Both the position numbers and the translations under genes were made by a program. Below the pieces are notes generated by a model. The model searched no databases. It was not told the DNA's origin and saw nothing but the letters and a program-made list of their open reading frames with translations. This document shows positions 1 through 6,643 of a stretch of 6,687 nucleotides of DNA, one piece after another (the stretch's first letter is position 1; each line of letters starts with the position of its first letter). Source of the stretch: Actinomycetota bacterium (GTDB lineage Bacteria; Actinomycetota; Actinomycetes; S36-B12; UBA10799); assembly GCA_030837395.1 (NCBI GenBank), contig JAUPKO010000872.1, forward strand, positions 1 through 6,687, given 5' to 3'.

Positions 1-214
1 GATCGAGCAGCGGACCGGGTTCCGCCTGACCACGCCCGTACGTGCCGTCGTCGAGACCGCCGCCGCCGGCGCCGACCAAAACGTGGACGACGCCGCTGTC
101 GCCGAGATCCAGGAGCGCGGGCAAGCCACCCGCCGCCACCTCCTGGTCGCAGCCGGCCGGCTCGGACCCCGCGCCGAACTCGGGATCGAACGAGCGCTGA
201 GAGCACTCGCGTGA
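1..214 (+). CDS. AbiEi-family antitoxin of a type IV toxin-antitoxin pair (partial, C-terminal 70 residues)
   Basis: Only the 3' end of the gene is in the window. The frame starts at base 2 and runs to the TGA at 212-214. The visible peptide contains FRLTTPVRAVVETA near its start, resembling the 'TTP-R-v-D-A' segment of the AbiEi antitoxin family. It ends in a helical, Ala/Arg/Leu-rich tail (GIERALRALA). In known AbiE systems AbiEi is a winged-helix protein that represses its own promoter and counters the AbiEii toxin. The winged helix would lie upstream, outside the window. The stop overlaps the GTG start of the toxin gene (GTGA), the usual antitoxin-then-toxin order. Identity rests on this short C-terminal match plus the unmistakable partner downstream. 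The promoter of the whole run, and any AbiEi operator, would lie outside the window. Confidence 0.72.
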   Translation, partial: IEQRTGFRLTTPVRAVVETAAAGADQNVDDAAVAEIQERGQATRRHLLVAAGRLGPRAELGIERALRALA

Positions 215-1089
215 CCCCCCGCTACCAGGACGCCTCAGCACTGCGCCGCGCCCTGGAGGACCGCCTACGCCAGCTGTCCGCCGAGCTCGGCCACGACCTG
301 ACGCGCCAACGCCGGCTGGTGGTCTTCGACCGGCTGGCCGCCAGGCTCTCCGCCGATCCGACGAGCAACTGGATCCTCAAGGGCGGGGCGGTACTGGAGT
401 TCCGACTACGAGACCGCGCACGAATGACCAAGGATCTCGATCTGGCGACCCGCCTGGACCATCCGGACGGCGCCGAGGTCCGGGACCTGCTCATCGACGC
501 CTTGTCGGTCGACGCCGACGGCGACCGGTTCGTCTTCAGAGTCTCCCACCCCACTCCCCTTGCCCCCGACACGAACGACCGCCCCGCCTGGCGCTTCTCG
601 GTCCAAGCGCTGCTCGCAGGCAGGACCTTCGCCTCGATCCGTCTGGACGTCGCAGCCCGTGGGGACGAACTGGCCCACACCGAACTGCTCCCCCTGCCCA
701 ACGCCCTGGCCTTCGCCGGACTACCCCCCAGAAGCATCGAGGCCGTGGACCGGCGCCAGCACTTCGCCGAGAAGCTGCACGCCTTCACCCGCGACTACGG
801 CGACCGACCCAACACCCGCGTCAAGGACCTCGCCGATCTCATCCTGCTGATCGAGACCCAGCTGGCTCCTGACCCGTCATTGGTAGACACCGTCCGGCAT
901 GTCTTCACCGTGCGCGCCACCCACCCCGTGCCGGTACAGATCGACGCCCCTCCCCCATCCTGGGAAACCCTCTACCCCGGAATCGCCCACGACCTGACCC
1001 ACACGCCCACCGACCTCAACTCCGCTCTGGCCCTTCTGCGCTCTTTCTGGGCCGAAGCCCTGACCACCGACCATGAAACGGATCACTGA
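211..1089 (+). CDS. AbiEii/AbiGii-family nucleotidyltransferase toxin
   Basis: A complete 292-residue protein of the nucleotidyltransferase family that includes AbiEii toxins. Family members block growth of phage-infected cells; the studied relatives transfer nucleotides, in some cases to tRNA. Visible motifs in order: KGG at residues 57-59, then R71-x-TKDLDL (D75 and D77 as likely metal-binding acids), RLDV at 144-147 (D146, probable third acid), EKLHAFT at 187-193 (K188), and R203-VKDLADL with K205, D206 and D209. This is the full family pattern, with no missing catalytic residue. The GTG start at 211 overlaps the upstream antitoxin stop by 4 nt, and a GAGAG stretch lies about 9 nt ahead of it. 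The stop falls at the start of the methylase gene, so toxin and hsdM are probably co-translated. G+C is high (43 of 60 bases in 661-720) and matches the host-like genes. The substrate cannot be predicted. Confidence 0.9.
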   Translation: MTPRYQDASALRRALEDRLRQLSAELGHDLTRQRRLVVFDRLAARLSADPTSNWILKGGAVLEFRLRDRARMTKDLDLATRLDHPDGAEVRDLLIDALSVDADGDRFVFRVSHPTPLAPDTNDRPAWRFSVQALLAGRTFASIRLDVAARGDELAHTELLPLPNALAFAGLPPRSIEAVDRRQHFAEKLHAFTRDYGDRPNTRVKDLADLILLIETQLAPDPSLVDTVRHVFTVRATHPVPVQIDAPPPSWETLYPGIAHDLTHTPTDLNSALALLRSFWAEALTTDHETDH

Positions 1090-2575
1090 CATGACGCCCC
1101 CCGTCTCGACGGCGCCTACCACCTCGCGCAGCAAACTCGCCGGGACCATCAAGACCGCCCGCGACATCATGCGCAAGGACGCCGGCCTCAACGGCGACCT
1201 CGACCGGCTGCCCCAACTGTCGTGGCTGCTGTTCCTGAAGGCGTTCGACGAGCGGGTAGAGAAGGTCGGAGCCGCGCTCAACTCGTCATACCGACCCGCG
1301 CTCGAGGACAAATACGCCTGGGACGCCTGGGCGGGGAACCCGGACTTCACCGGCCCCGATCTGCTGACCTTCGTCGAGGACGACCTCCTCCCCTACCTGC
1401 GAGAACTCGCCGGACATGGCCCGAACGACCCCCGCAACGTCATCTCCACCGTCTTCAAAGAGATCCACAACAGGATGCTCTCCGGGGTCTTGCTCCGCGA
1501 CCTGGTCAACACCGTCGATTCCATCGGGTTCGAGTCCAGCGACGACATCCACACCATGGCTTTCGTCTACGAGTCGATCCTCAAGGAGATGCGCGACGCC
1601 GCGGGCGACTCCGGGGAGTTCTACACCCCACGGCCGGTGATCCGTTTCATGGTCCAGCAGTCGTTCCTCAAACTCGGGGAAGCCGTCCTGGACCCAGCCT
1701 GCGGAACAGGGGGGTTCCTCGCCCAAGCCTACGAGGACCTACAACCATTGGCCGACAGCACCATCAAGCGCGGCCAACTGCACCAAAACCTGCGTGGAAT
1801 CGAGAAGAAGTCTCTCCCCTATCTGCTCGGCAGCATGAACCTGCTCCTGCACGGCATCGAAACCCCACGCCTGGTCCGCGACAACGCGCTCATCCGGATG
1901 CGGACTGAGAATCAGCAGGCCCACCGCGTCAACGTCGTTCTCACCAACCCCCCCTTCGGCGGTGAGGAGGAGGAGTCCGTCGTCAAGCTCTTCCCCAAAC
2001 CGTTCCAGACCCAGGAGACGGCGTGGCTGTTCGTCTACTCGATCCTGGACATGCTCAAACGCGGTGGGCGCTGTGCCATCGTCCTGCCCAACGGCAGCCT
2101 CTTCGGTGGCGGGGTCGGCGCCAGAGTCAAGGAGAAGCTGCTCAAGGAGTGCAACCTGCACACCATCGTCCGACTCCCGCAAGGAGTCTTCGCCCCCTAC
2201 ACCCAGATCCCGGCCAACCTGCTCTTCTTCGAAAAGACCGGCCCGACCCGTGACATCTGGTTCTACGAAATCCAAACACCTGACGGACGACGCGGATACA
2301 CCAAGACAAAGCCCATGCGCTTCGAAGAATTCGACAGTTGCGTACAGTGGTGGGGAGGCAAGGATCGGGAGGCGCGTGAAGCTGGCGAATATGCCTGGAT
2401 GGTTCCTGCCAACACCGTCAAGACCAACGGTTTCAACCTTGATGTACCCAACCCCCACATTGGTGATGAGCTCGCGCATCGCTCACCTGAAGAACTTATC
2501 GACGATCTCATCAAGACCGAGAAGGACATCCTCGGCCTGCTAGAAGGCCTCCACTCTCAGGTCGGGAACATTTAG
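1073..2575 (+). CDS. hsdM: Type I restriction-modification DNA methyltransferase subunit (HsdM, N6-adenine)
   Basis: A 500-residue protein of normal HsdM length that transfers a methyl group from S-adenosylmethionine to adenine N6, acting as an M2S complex with HsdS. The N-terminal helical HsdM domain covers roughly residues 20-150 (KLAGTIKTARDIMRKDAGL, then LPQLSWLLFLKAFDE). The methylase domain carries GEFYTPRPVI at 181-190, the SAM-binding motif I DPACGTGGF at 207-215, and the catalytic motif IV NPPFGG at 292-297. All key residues are intact. Two starts are possible: ATG 1073 (17 nt overlap with the toxin gene) and in-frame ATG 1091 (one base after the toxin stop, with CGGA about 8 nt upstream). 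I give the longer form and number from it, but 1091 is as likely or likelier. The TAG stop shares its last base with the hsdS GTG start. G+C seems to fall in the last ~250 bases, towards hsdS. Confidence 0.95.
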   Translation: MKRITDMTPPVSTAPTTSRSKLAGTIKTARDIMRKDAGLNGDLDRLPQLSWLLFLKAFDERVEKVGAALNSSYRPALEDKYAWDAWAGNPDFTGPDLLTFVEDDLLPYLRELAGHGPNDPRNVISTVFKEIHNRMLSGVLLRDLVNTVDSIGFESSDDIHTMAFVYESILKEMRDAAGDSGEFYTPRPVIRFMVQQSFLKLGEAVLDPACGTGGFLAQAYEDLQPLADSTIKRGQLHQNLRGIEKKSLPYLLGSMNLLLHGIETPRLVRDNALIRMRTENQQAHRVNVVLTNPPFGGEEEESVVKLFPKPFQTQETAWLFVYSILDMLKRGGRCAIVLPNGSLFGGGVGARVKEKLLKECNLHTIVRLPQGVFAPYTQIPANLLFFEKTGPTRDIWFYEIQTPDGRRGYTKTKPMRFEEFDSCVQWWGGKDREAREAGEYAWMVPANTVKTNGFNLDVPNPHIGDELAHRSPEELIDDLIKTEKDILGLLEGLHSQVGNI

Positions 2576-3711
2576 TGGCGGCCCAGGAGGTACGACTCGG
2601 AGACGTACTTGATCTTGAGCGGATCCCAGTGGAGATTGATGACACTACAGAATACACACAGATCGGAATCAGGTCGTTCGGGCGAGGAATATTCCACAGA
2701 GATCCCTGCCGCGCCGAAGGATTGAGCAAGCTGCGCTACTTCCATGTCAACCCGGAGCGACTCGTCATCAGCAACATCATGGCCTGGGAGGGGGCCATTG
2801 CACTGTCAGGCGAGGCCGAACAGGGATGTATCGGGTCCAATCGATTCCTGAGCTACAAGGCCATAGGTGAAATTGACCTCGGCTACCTTGACTACTACTT
2901 CCAGAGTGCAGCAGGACGCGATGCCATCCGCAGCGCCTCGACCGGCACCGTTACCCGAAATCAAACTCTGTCAATTCATGATTTCGAAAACCTGCGAGTG
3001 CCTGCACCGAATCTTACGGAACAACGCCACCTCGCTACCGAACTCGGCCGCGCATTCGATTACTCCCGAAAGATTTCTGATCTACTAACGAAAGCAGGCG
3101 AGCTACGCGACAGTCACCTCGACTCCATACTGTCAACCATAGAGCACCATGTCATTCTTTCGGAACTTCTCACACCTCAAGCGGATTTTGTACGCGTTGA
3201 TCCAGGCAGTCACTATCGAGTCGCTGGAATATACAACCGAGGCCGCGGCCTCTTCGAACGCCCTCTTCTTCCTGGCTCCGACACGAAGTATTCGCGGCTG
3301 AACCGACTCCATCACGGCCAATTTGTCTATAGTAAACTCTTTGGCTGGGAGGGATCGTTGGCAGTGGTTGGGCCAGAATTTGATGGAATCCATGTATCTC
3401 ACGAGTTCCCAACGTTCGACATTGATACCGCACGCGTGGATCCCACATACTTCTCCCATGTGGTGAGATGGCGAGGCCTGCATAAGAGATTGGCAGATCA
3501 AGGAACAGGAATGGGCTCGCGACGACAGCGCGTCAATGTGGACAACCTTCTGGCCACCCGTGTCCCCCTCCCCCCCATGCCTCAGCAAGAGTTGCTCGGA
3601 CGCACGCTTTCGACTGTGGTGCGATCGCGTGACCTCGGAGCAAGCCGGGAGGCCAAGCTAAGGACGCTCCGGTCACGCCTGCTAGACGCCGCGTTCGGCG
3701 GGAGCTTGTAG
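2575..3711 (+). CDS. hsdS: Type I restriction-modification specificity subunit (HsdS)
   Basis: A 378-residue DNA-recognition subunit that directs HsdM to a split target site. It has two target-recognition halves plus conserved helices. Half one (about 5-153) has EVRLGDVLD, IGIRSFGRGIF, MAWEGA and RVPAPNLTEQRHL. Half two (about 193-341) repeats the same order as VILSELLT, VAGIYNRGRGLF, FGWEGS and RVPLPPMPQQELL. The WEG triplets lie at 71-73 and 258-260, giving a repeat period of 187 residues. Conserved helical segments follow each half (about 154-190, LLTKAGELRDSHLDSIL, and 350-378, KLRTLRSRLLDAAF). The GTG start overlaps the hsdM stop by one base (TAGTG) with only a weak Shine-Dalgarno, so translational coupling is likely. 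Base use differs from its neighbours: 29 of 60 G+C in 2641-2700 and 30 of 60 in 3061-3120. This suggests separate transfer or shuffling of the specificity gene. Its 3' end overlaps radC. The recognition sequence cannot be predicted. Confidence 0.93.
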   Translation: MAAQEVRLGDVLDLERIPVEIDDTTEYTQIGIRSFGRGIFHRDPCRAEGLSKLRYFHVNPERLVISNIMAWEGAIALSGEAEQGCIGSNRFLSYKAIGEIDLGYLDYYFQSAAGRDAIRSASTGTVTRNQTLSIHDFENLRVPAPNLTEQRHLATELGRAFDYSRKISDLLTKAGELRDSHLDSILSTIEHHVILSELLTPQADFVRVDPGSHYRVAGIYNRGRGLFERPLLPGSDTKYSRLNRLHHGQFVYSKLFGWEGSLAVVGPEFDGIHVSHEFPTFDIDTARVDPTYFSHVVRWRGLHKRLADQGTGMGSRRQRVNVDNLLATRVPLPPMPQQELLGRTLSTVVRSRDLGASREAKLRTLRSRLLDAAFGGSL

Positions 3712-4374
3712 GGCAGGGACGCGTCGCCAGGCAGCGTCCGTCACGACCACATGATCGAGGAAGCGCAAGCCGACCGCGTCGGCGGCTTCAGCAAGCCGTG
3801 CGGTGACTCTGCGGTCACGTTCGCTGGGATCGACGCAGCCAGAGGGGTGGTTGTGAGCCACGCCGAACGAGGCGCCCCCAGCGGCGAGGACCAGGGCCAG
3901 GACGTCCCGCACCGGCAGCAGACTGCGGTCGGCGGAGCCTTCGGTGAGCAGCGCCGTCCGCAACACGCCGCCGGCGTTGTCGCACACCACCACGACCACC
4001 CGCTCCTTGCGCAGCCCTCGCAGGAGGGGCGCGGCCACGGCCGCCAGGTCCGCAGAGGAGGTCACCCGCAGCCAATCGTCATCCGCCGGGGAAAGCACCC
4101 GCCGTCCGAGCTGGAAGGCGGCGGTCACGCGCGCGGCCTTGGCAGGTCCCATCCCCGGAAGCCCCACCACCAGCTCGTGTGGATCGGCGCGCGACAACTC
4201 GTACAGGCTGCCGTACCGAGCGATCAGCCGCGCGGCCAACTCGACGGCGTCGCAACCACCAATTCCTGAGCCGAGCACCAGCGCGAGCAGTTCGCGGTCG
4301 GCGAGGGCTTCCGCGCCTCTCGCCAGGAGGCGTTCGCGCGGTCGGTCTTCTGCTGGTAGGTCCTTGACCCGCAT
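3682..4374 (-). CDS. radC: RadC-family (UPF0758) JAB/JAMM domain protein
   Basis: A 230-residue protein of standard RadC length. It has an N-terminal helical region, a helix-hairpin-helix at about residues 71-92 (GLPGMGPAKAARV), and a C-terminal MPN/JAMM domain with the metal site HNHPSG at 174-179 followed by PS and D187. The spacing H-x-H-x10-D is exact. R156-D and the LDHVV segment (206-210) are also typical. Despite the name, a DNA-repair role for RadC is poorly supported. Family members are common on mobile elements and in defence islands, and their biochemical activity is unsettled. The ATG at 4374 is preceded by CCGGAG with a 6-nt spacer, a good ribosome site. The gene starts 26 nt after the DUF262 stop on the same strand, so the two are probably one transcript. 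It ends with a TAG lying inside the hsdS coding sequence (30 nt tail-to-tail overlap). G+C is about 70% (42 of 60 in 4141-4200). Confidence 0.92.
   Translation of the reverse strand: MRVKDLPAEDRPRERLLARGAEALADRELLALVLGSGIGGCDAVELAARLIARYGSLYELSRADPHELVVGLPGMGPAKAARVTAAFQLGRRVLSPADDDWLRVTSSADLAAVAAPLLRGLRKERVVVVVCDNAGGVLRTALLTEGSADRSLLPVRDVLALVLAAGGASFGVAHNHPSGCVDPSERDRRVTARLAEAADAVGLRFLDHVVVTDAAWRRVPALQAPAERGV
3717..3739. terminator. Possible small hairpin at the hsdS/radC convergence
   Basis: GGACGC (3717-3722) and GCGTCC (3734-3739) form a 6-bp stem just after the hsdS stop, inside the 3' part of radC. There is no T-run. It is the only hairpin I see that could help end the two converging transcripts, and GC-rich coding DNA makes such short stems common by chance. 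Confidence 0.2.
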
Positions 4375-4400
4375 CTGTGGCTCCGGCCTTTGACTCGCGG

Positions 4401-6110
4401 TCAGTCCGCCGAGTCCCGATCCCTGGGCTCATCGGGATCTAGGTCGGCGTCCGGCTCGGCGTCCTCCCCCGTCGCCGCGTGGTCGCGGCCGCTGTCCGCG
4501 AGGAGACCGAGCAGGTCGATCAGCCGGGCGTGCACCGTCTCGGACCGTGCCAGGATGAACGCGTCATAGTCGTCCCGGAGCGCCGCCTCGAACGCCACGT
4601 CATCGACCAGACACGTGGCCAACCGGCGTCGGATCGCGTCCGTGCCCTCGGTCTCGCACAGGTCCTTGAGGTAGTCCGACGGGGCCCTGTCACTCACCCA
4701 CAGGTTGGTCACCGAGCTGAGCATGATCAGGTTCGCGCAGACGTTCGCCGCCGCCCCAGAGGCACCATGGGCGCGGAGGAAGGCTCGGGGGAAGAAGTGG
4801 TGGAACTCCTTGTCGTTCTGCCAGGCCAGGGCCTTGTCGACGTCGATCCGTTGTCCCGTCCGCAGGTCCAGTGGCTCCGCGTAGGCCAACAGCAACGCCA
4901 GGAGCTTGCTCGGGGCATTCGTCCGCCGGAACGGGCTGCGCCGCCACAACACGCTGCGCGGCGCCCCCGAACCCGTCTCGATCTCCGCCGTCCGGCCCTG
5001 CGCGAAGGCCGCCACCGCGAGACGGTCCTCCTCCATCTGGGCGGCGTTCCACCCCTTGAAGTACTCCCCGCTCGCAGTCAGCCAGAACCATCGGTGGACG
5101 GCGGCGTACTGGTCTGCTGTGGGCTGTGGGACCTGGCGGAACACCTCGGTGAGGACCGCAAACTGGTTGTAGTACGGCAGCGACTCCGCCCGGGGTGCGC
5201 GAACCTGGGTGCACAGGAAGTCAACCGCCTTGCGCGCGCCCACAGCGGCCGAGGCAACGGCACTCTTGAGCGCGTCCCGATCCAGCTCCCTCAACCGGTT
5301 GATGTCGTTTCGGGAGAAGCCGAACCCCGCCCCCGCCGCAATGGTCCGCAACATGGTCTTCGCGTCGACGCGTCCGTACCGCTTGCCGTCGAGAACCAGC
5401 AGCAGAGTCTCAATCTCGTCCTTGAGGTCGAACTCCGGGCTCCACGTCGCGGCCCTGGCAAGGTCCACGATGGTCAGGTCGGTCCCGGTGCTGTTGATCC
5501 GTTCGAAGACCTTCGCCACCTCGCTGGACGGCATCTGGTGCAGGGTGACCACGGGAACCTGGTAGTTGCTGAATCGGGTGAACAGCTGTGTTGCACGCTG
5601 CTTCAACTCGGGTGTGGCCATGGCTGAAGCGCGTTCGAAGTACTCCGGTGGTTCGGTGAACAGTCGCATCGGCATCACCTGCGGGGGAACCGGATCGCTG
5701 CCCCTGAGATGACAGAACTGCTGAAGCTCCAAGTCGTACCCGATGTTCCACTTGCTGTCCGGATCCGAGTCCGGGTGCCAGTGCAGCGTTCCGACGATGC
5801 TCGCCAGCCGCTGCTGACCGTCGATGATGTAGTTCACGGGGTAGCCGTGCCGTGGAGGATCCACCGAGAGGCCGCCCAGGGTCTGCTCGCTGGCCAGTTT
5901 CTCTGTCGTCTGCCACAGCAGCACGCTGCCGATCGGGTAGTTACGAGCCACCGAGTCCAGCAGGTAAAGGATCTGTTCCGGCGTCCAGACGAACCCCCGC
6001 TGGAACTTCGGCAGGACGATGTCGCCGGTCAGCACGCGGTTTGCCAAGCTCGCGATCCGCGTGATCGTGGGCTCGGGGTCCTGGACCCCCTGGGTTGCCC
6101 GAGTCACCAC
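4401..6110 (-). CDS. DUF262 domain protein with C-terminal HNH/DUF1524-like motif (GmrSD/SspE-like restriction protein)
   Basis: A 569-residue protein in the DUF262 family, whose studied members (GmrS/GmrD, SspE) are NTP-dependent restriction enzymes that attack or sense modified DNA. The N-terminal DUF262 part shows KFQRGFVW at 35-42, the hallmark IIDGQQRLASI at 95-105, and VFERINSTGTDLT at 201-213. A helical middle follows. Near the C-terminus, EFHHFFPRAFL at 435-445 and ANLIMLSSVTN (459-469) with WVSDRAPSDYL resemble a His-Asn nuclease motif of the HNH/DUF1524 type. The last ~20 residues are strongly acidic. I place the start at the GTG at 6110 (the adjacent GTG at 6107 is also possible). 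GGAGGAAGG lies just upstream, and homology-like sequence begins soon after it. The frame stays open to an ATG at 6248, but those 46 extra residues look non-coding. Expressed with radC, 26 nt downstream. Restriction activity is inferred from family membership. Confidence 0.87.
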   Translation of the reverse strand: MVTRATQGVQDPEPTITRIASLANRVLTGDIVLPKFQRGFVWTPEQILYLLDSVARNYPIGSVLLWQTTEKLASEQTLGGLSVDPPRHGYPVNYIIDGQQRLASIVGTLHWHPDSDPDSKWNIGYDLELQQFCHLRGSDPVPPQVMPMRLFTEPPEYFERASAMATPELKQRATQLFTRFSNYQVPVVTLHQMPSSEVAKVFERINSTGTDLTIVDLARAATWSPEFDLKDEIETLLLVLDGKRYGRVDAKTMLRTIAAGAGFGFSRNDINRLRELDRDALKSAVASAAVGARKAVDFLCTQVRAPRAESLPYYNQFAVLTEVFRQVPQPTADQYAAVHRWFWLTASGEYFKGWNAAQMEEDRLAVAAFAQGRTAEIETGSGAPRSVLWRRSPFRRTNAPSKLLALLLAYAEPLDLRTGQRIDVDKALAWQNDKEFHHFFPRAFLRAHGASGAAANVCANLIMLSSVTNLWVSDRAPSDYLKDLCETEGTDAIRRRLATCLVDDVAFEAALRDDYDAFILARSETVHARLIDLLGLLADSGRDHAATGEDAEPDADLDPDEPRDRDSAD

Positions 6111-6118
6111 GATGAGGC

Positions 6119-6127
6119 CGCCTTCCT
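6119..6127 (-). promoter_or_regulatory. Ribosome binding site deciding the DUF262 gene start
   Basis: On the minus strand GGAGGAAGG reads towards the GTG pair at 6110/6107. It is the strongest Shine-Dalgarno match near the gene. The spacer is 10 nt from AAGG to the first GTG and 14 nt from GGAGG, slightly long. It falls inside the longer open frame that begins at 6248, which argues that the longer frame is not the translated one. Confidence 0.5.
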
Positions 6128-6140
6128 CCGTCTTGCCCCG

Positions 6141-6146
6141 ATCGTA
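6141..6146 (-). promoter_or_regulatory. Possible -10 box of the DUF262-radC transcript
   Basis: On the minus strand TACGAT fits the actinobacterial TAnnnT -10 pattern and lies about 31 nt upstream of the proposed GTG start, leaving a short leader that includes the ribosome site. No convincing -35 hexamer sits 16-19 nt further upstream (the sequence there is near TGGGAC). This is a weak call from position and pattern only. Confidence 0.25.
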
Positions 6147-6478
6147 AAGGGCTGGCGCAATGAGTCCCACACGCACGCAGCGCGCTGTGGACAAGCACGC
6201 TGGCAAGGGGAGCCGACCGCGGCTGGACCTGGGTCTGCCCGCCGCCATGCAATGACGGCCGGGGTACCCGGCGCCCCCTTCCCCGCCACCAACCCGAGGG
6301 ACAGACCCCGTCGCAACGACCCCGCCCGTGCCTGAACCAGGCTCCCAGCCCTTGGGCCGAGGATGTTTACTACCAGCCCGATCAGAAGCTGGCGGCCGAG
6401 ACCTACATCACACCCAAGTCACCTTAGAGGGCGCCAGGGTCCGGCGAAGTCTGCCCACATTGCCCCGCCAAAAGGTCT

Positions 6479-6502
6479 AGAGCCACTCGCAATAGTGGCT
6501 CT
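6479..6502. terminator. Perfect 9-bp hairpin, candidate bidirectional terminator
   Basis: AGAGCCACT and AGTGGCTCT are exact reverse complements separated by a 6-nt loop (CGCAAT). One G-U pair can extend the stem at its base. On the plus strand GGTTTT follows about 7 nt after the stem; on the minus strand CCTTTT follows at a similar distance. The short, displaced T-runs make it a weak factor-independent terminator for either direction. A protein-binding site is the alternative. Confidence 0.45.
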
Positions 6503-6643
6503 GATCTGCGGTTTTGCCAGTGGAGGTACTGACCGCCTACTCGCACACCCCACCATCCACTGACCTGCAACGTTAGGCGACAGCTACCGCTCGGGATCCG
6601 CGAGACGCGAGGGCTGATCGACTAACGCTCTTGGAACACACAA

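Noticed and set aside
1739..2479. Long open frame on the minus strand antisense to hsdM (246 codons)
   Set aside because: It lies opposite the methylase catalytic domain, whose motifs are intact. The antisense translation shows no family pattern.
3133..3588. Open frame on the minus strand antisense to hsdS (151 codons)
   Set aside because: The plus-strand frame has the paired HsdS repeats over the same bases. The antisense peptide has no motif and no ribosome site I can see.
4479..5627. Long open frame on the plus strand antisense to the DUF262 gene (382 codons)
   Set aside because: It is a by-product of high G+C in the opposite strand, which has a clear domain architecture. Its translation is Arg/Gly/Val-rich with no recognisable motif.
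6111..6248. N-terminal extension of the DUF262 protein from the ATG at 6248
   Set aside because: The 46 extra residues are Arg/Pro/Cys-rich without any domain pattern. A strong Shine-Dalgarno lies inside them next to the GTG pair at 6110/6107, and recognisable family sequence begins only after that point.
6421..6560. Possible tRNA or tRNA-fragment integration site around the 9-bp hairpin
   Set aside because: No T-loop consensus, acceptor stem or anticodon arm of normal geometry can be folded, and no CCA-like end is present.
6363..6563. Possible 66-residue protein in the right edge
   Set aside because: GAGG touches the ATG with no spacer, the sequence is Ser/Pro/Arg-rich at first, and the frame runs through the perfect hairpin at 6479-6502. 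It looks non-coding.
6571..6577. GTTAGGC, matching the integron attC core pattern GTTRRRY
   Set aside because: A seven-base degenerate match is common by chance. There is no matching RYYYAAC partner at the right distance and no integrase in the window.
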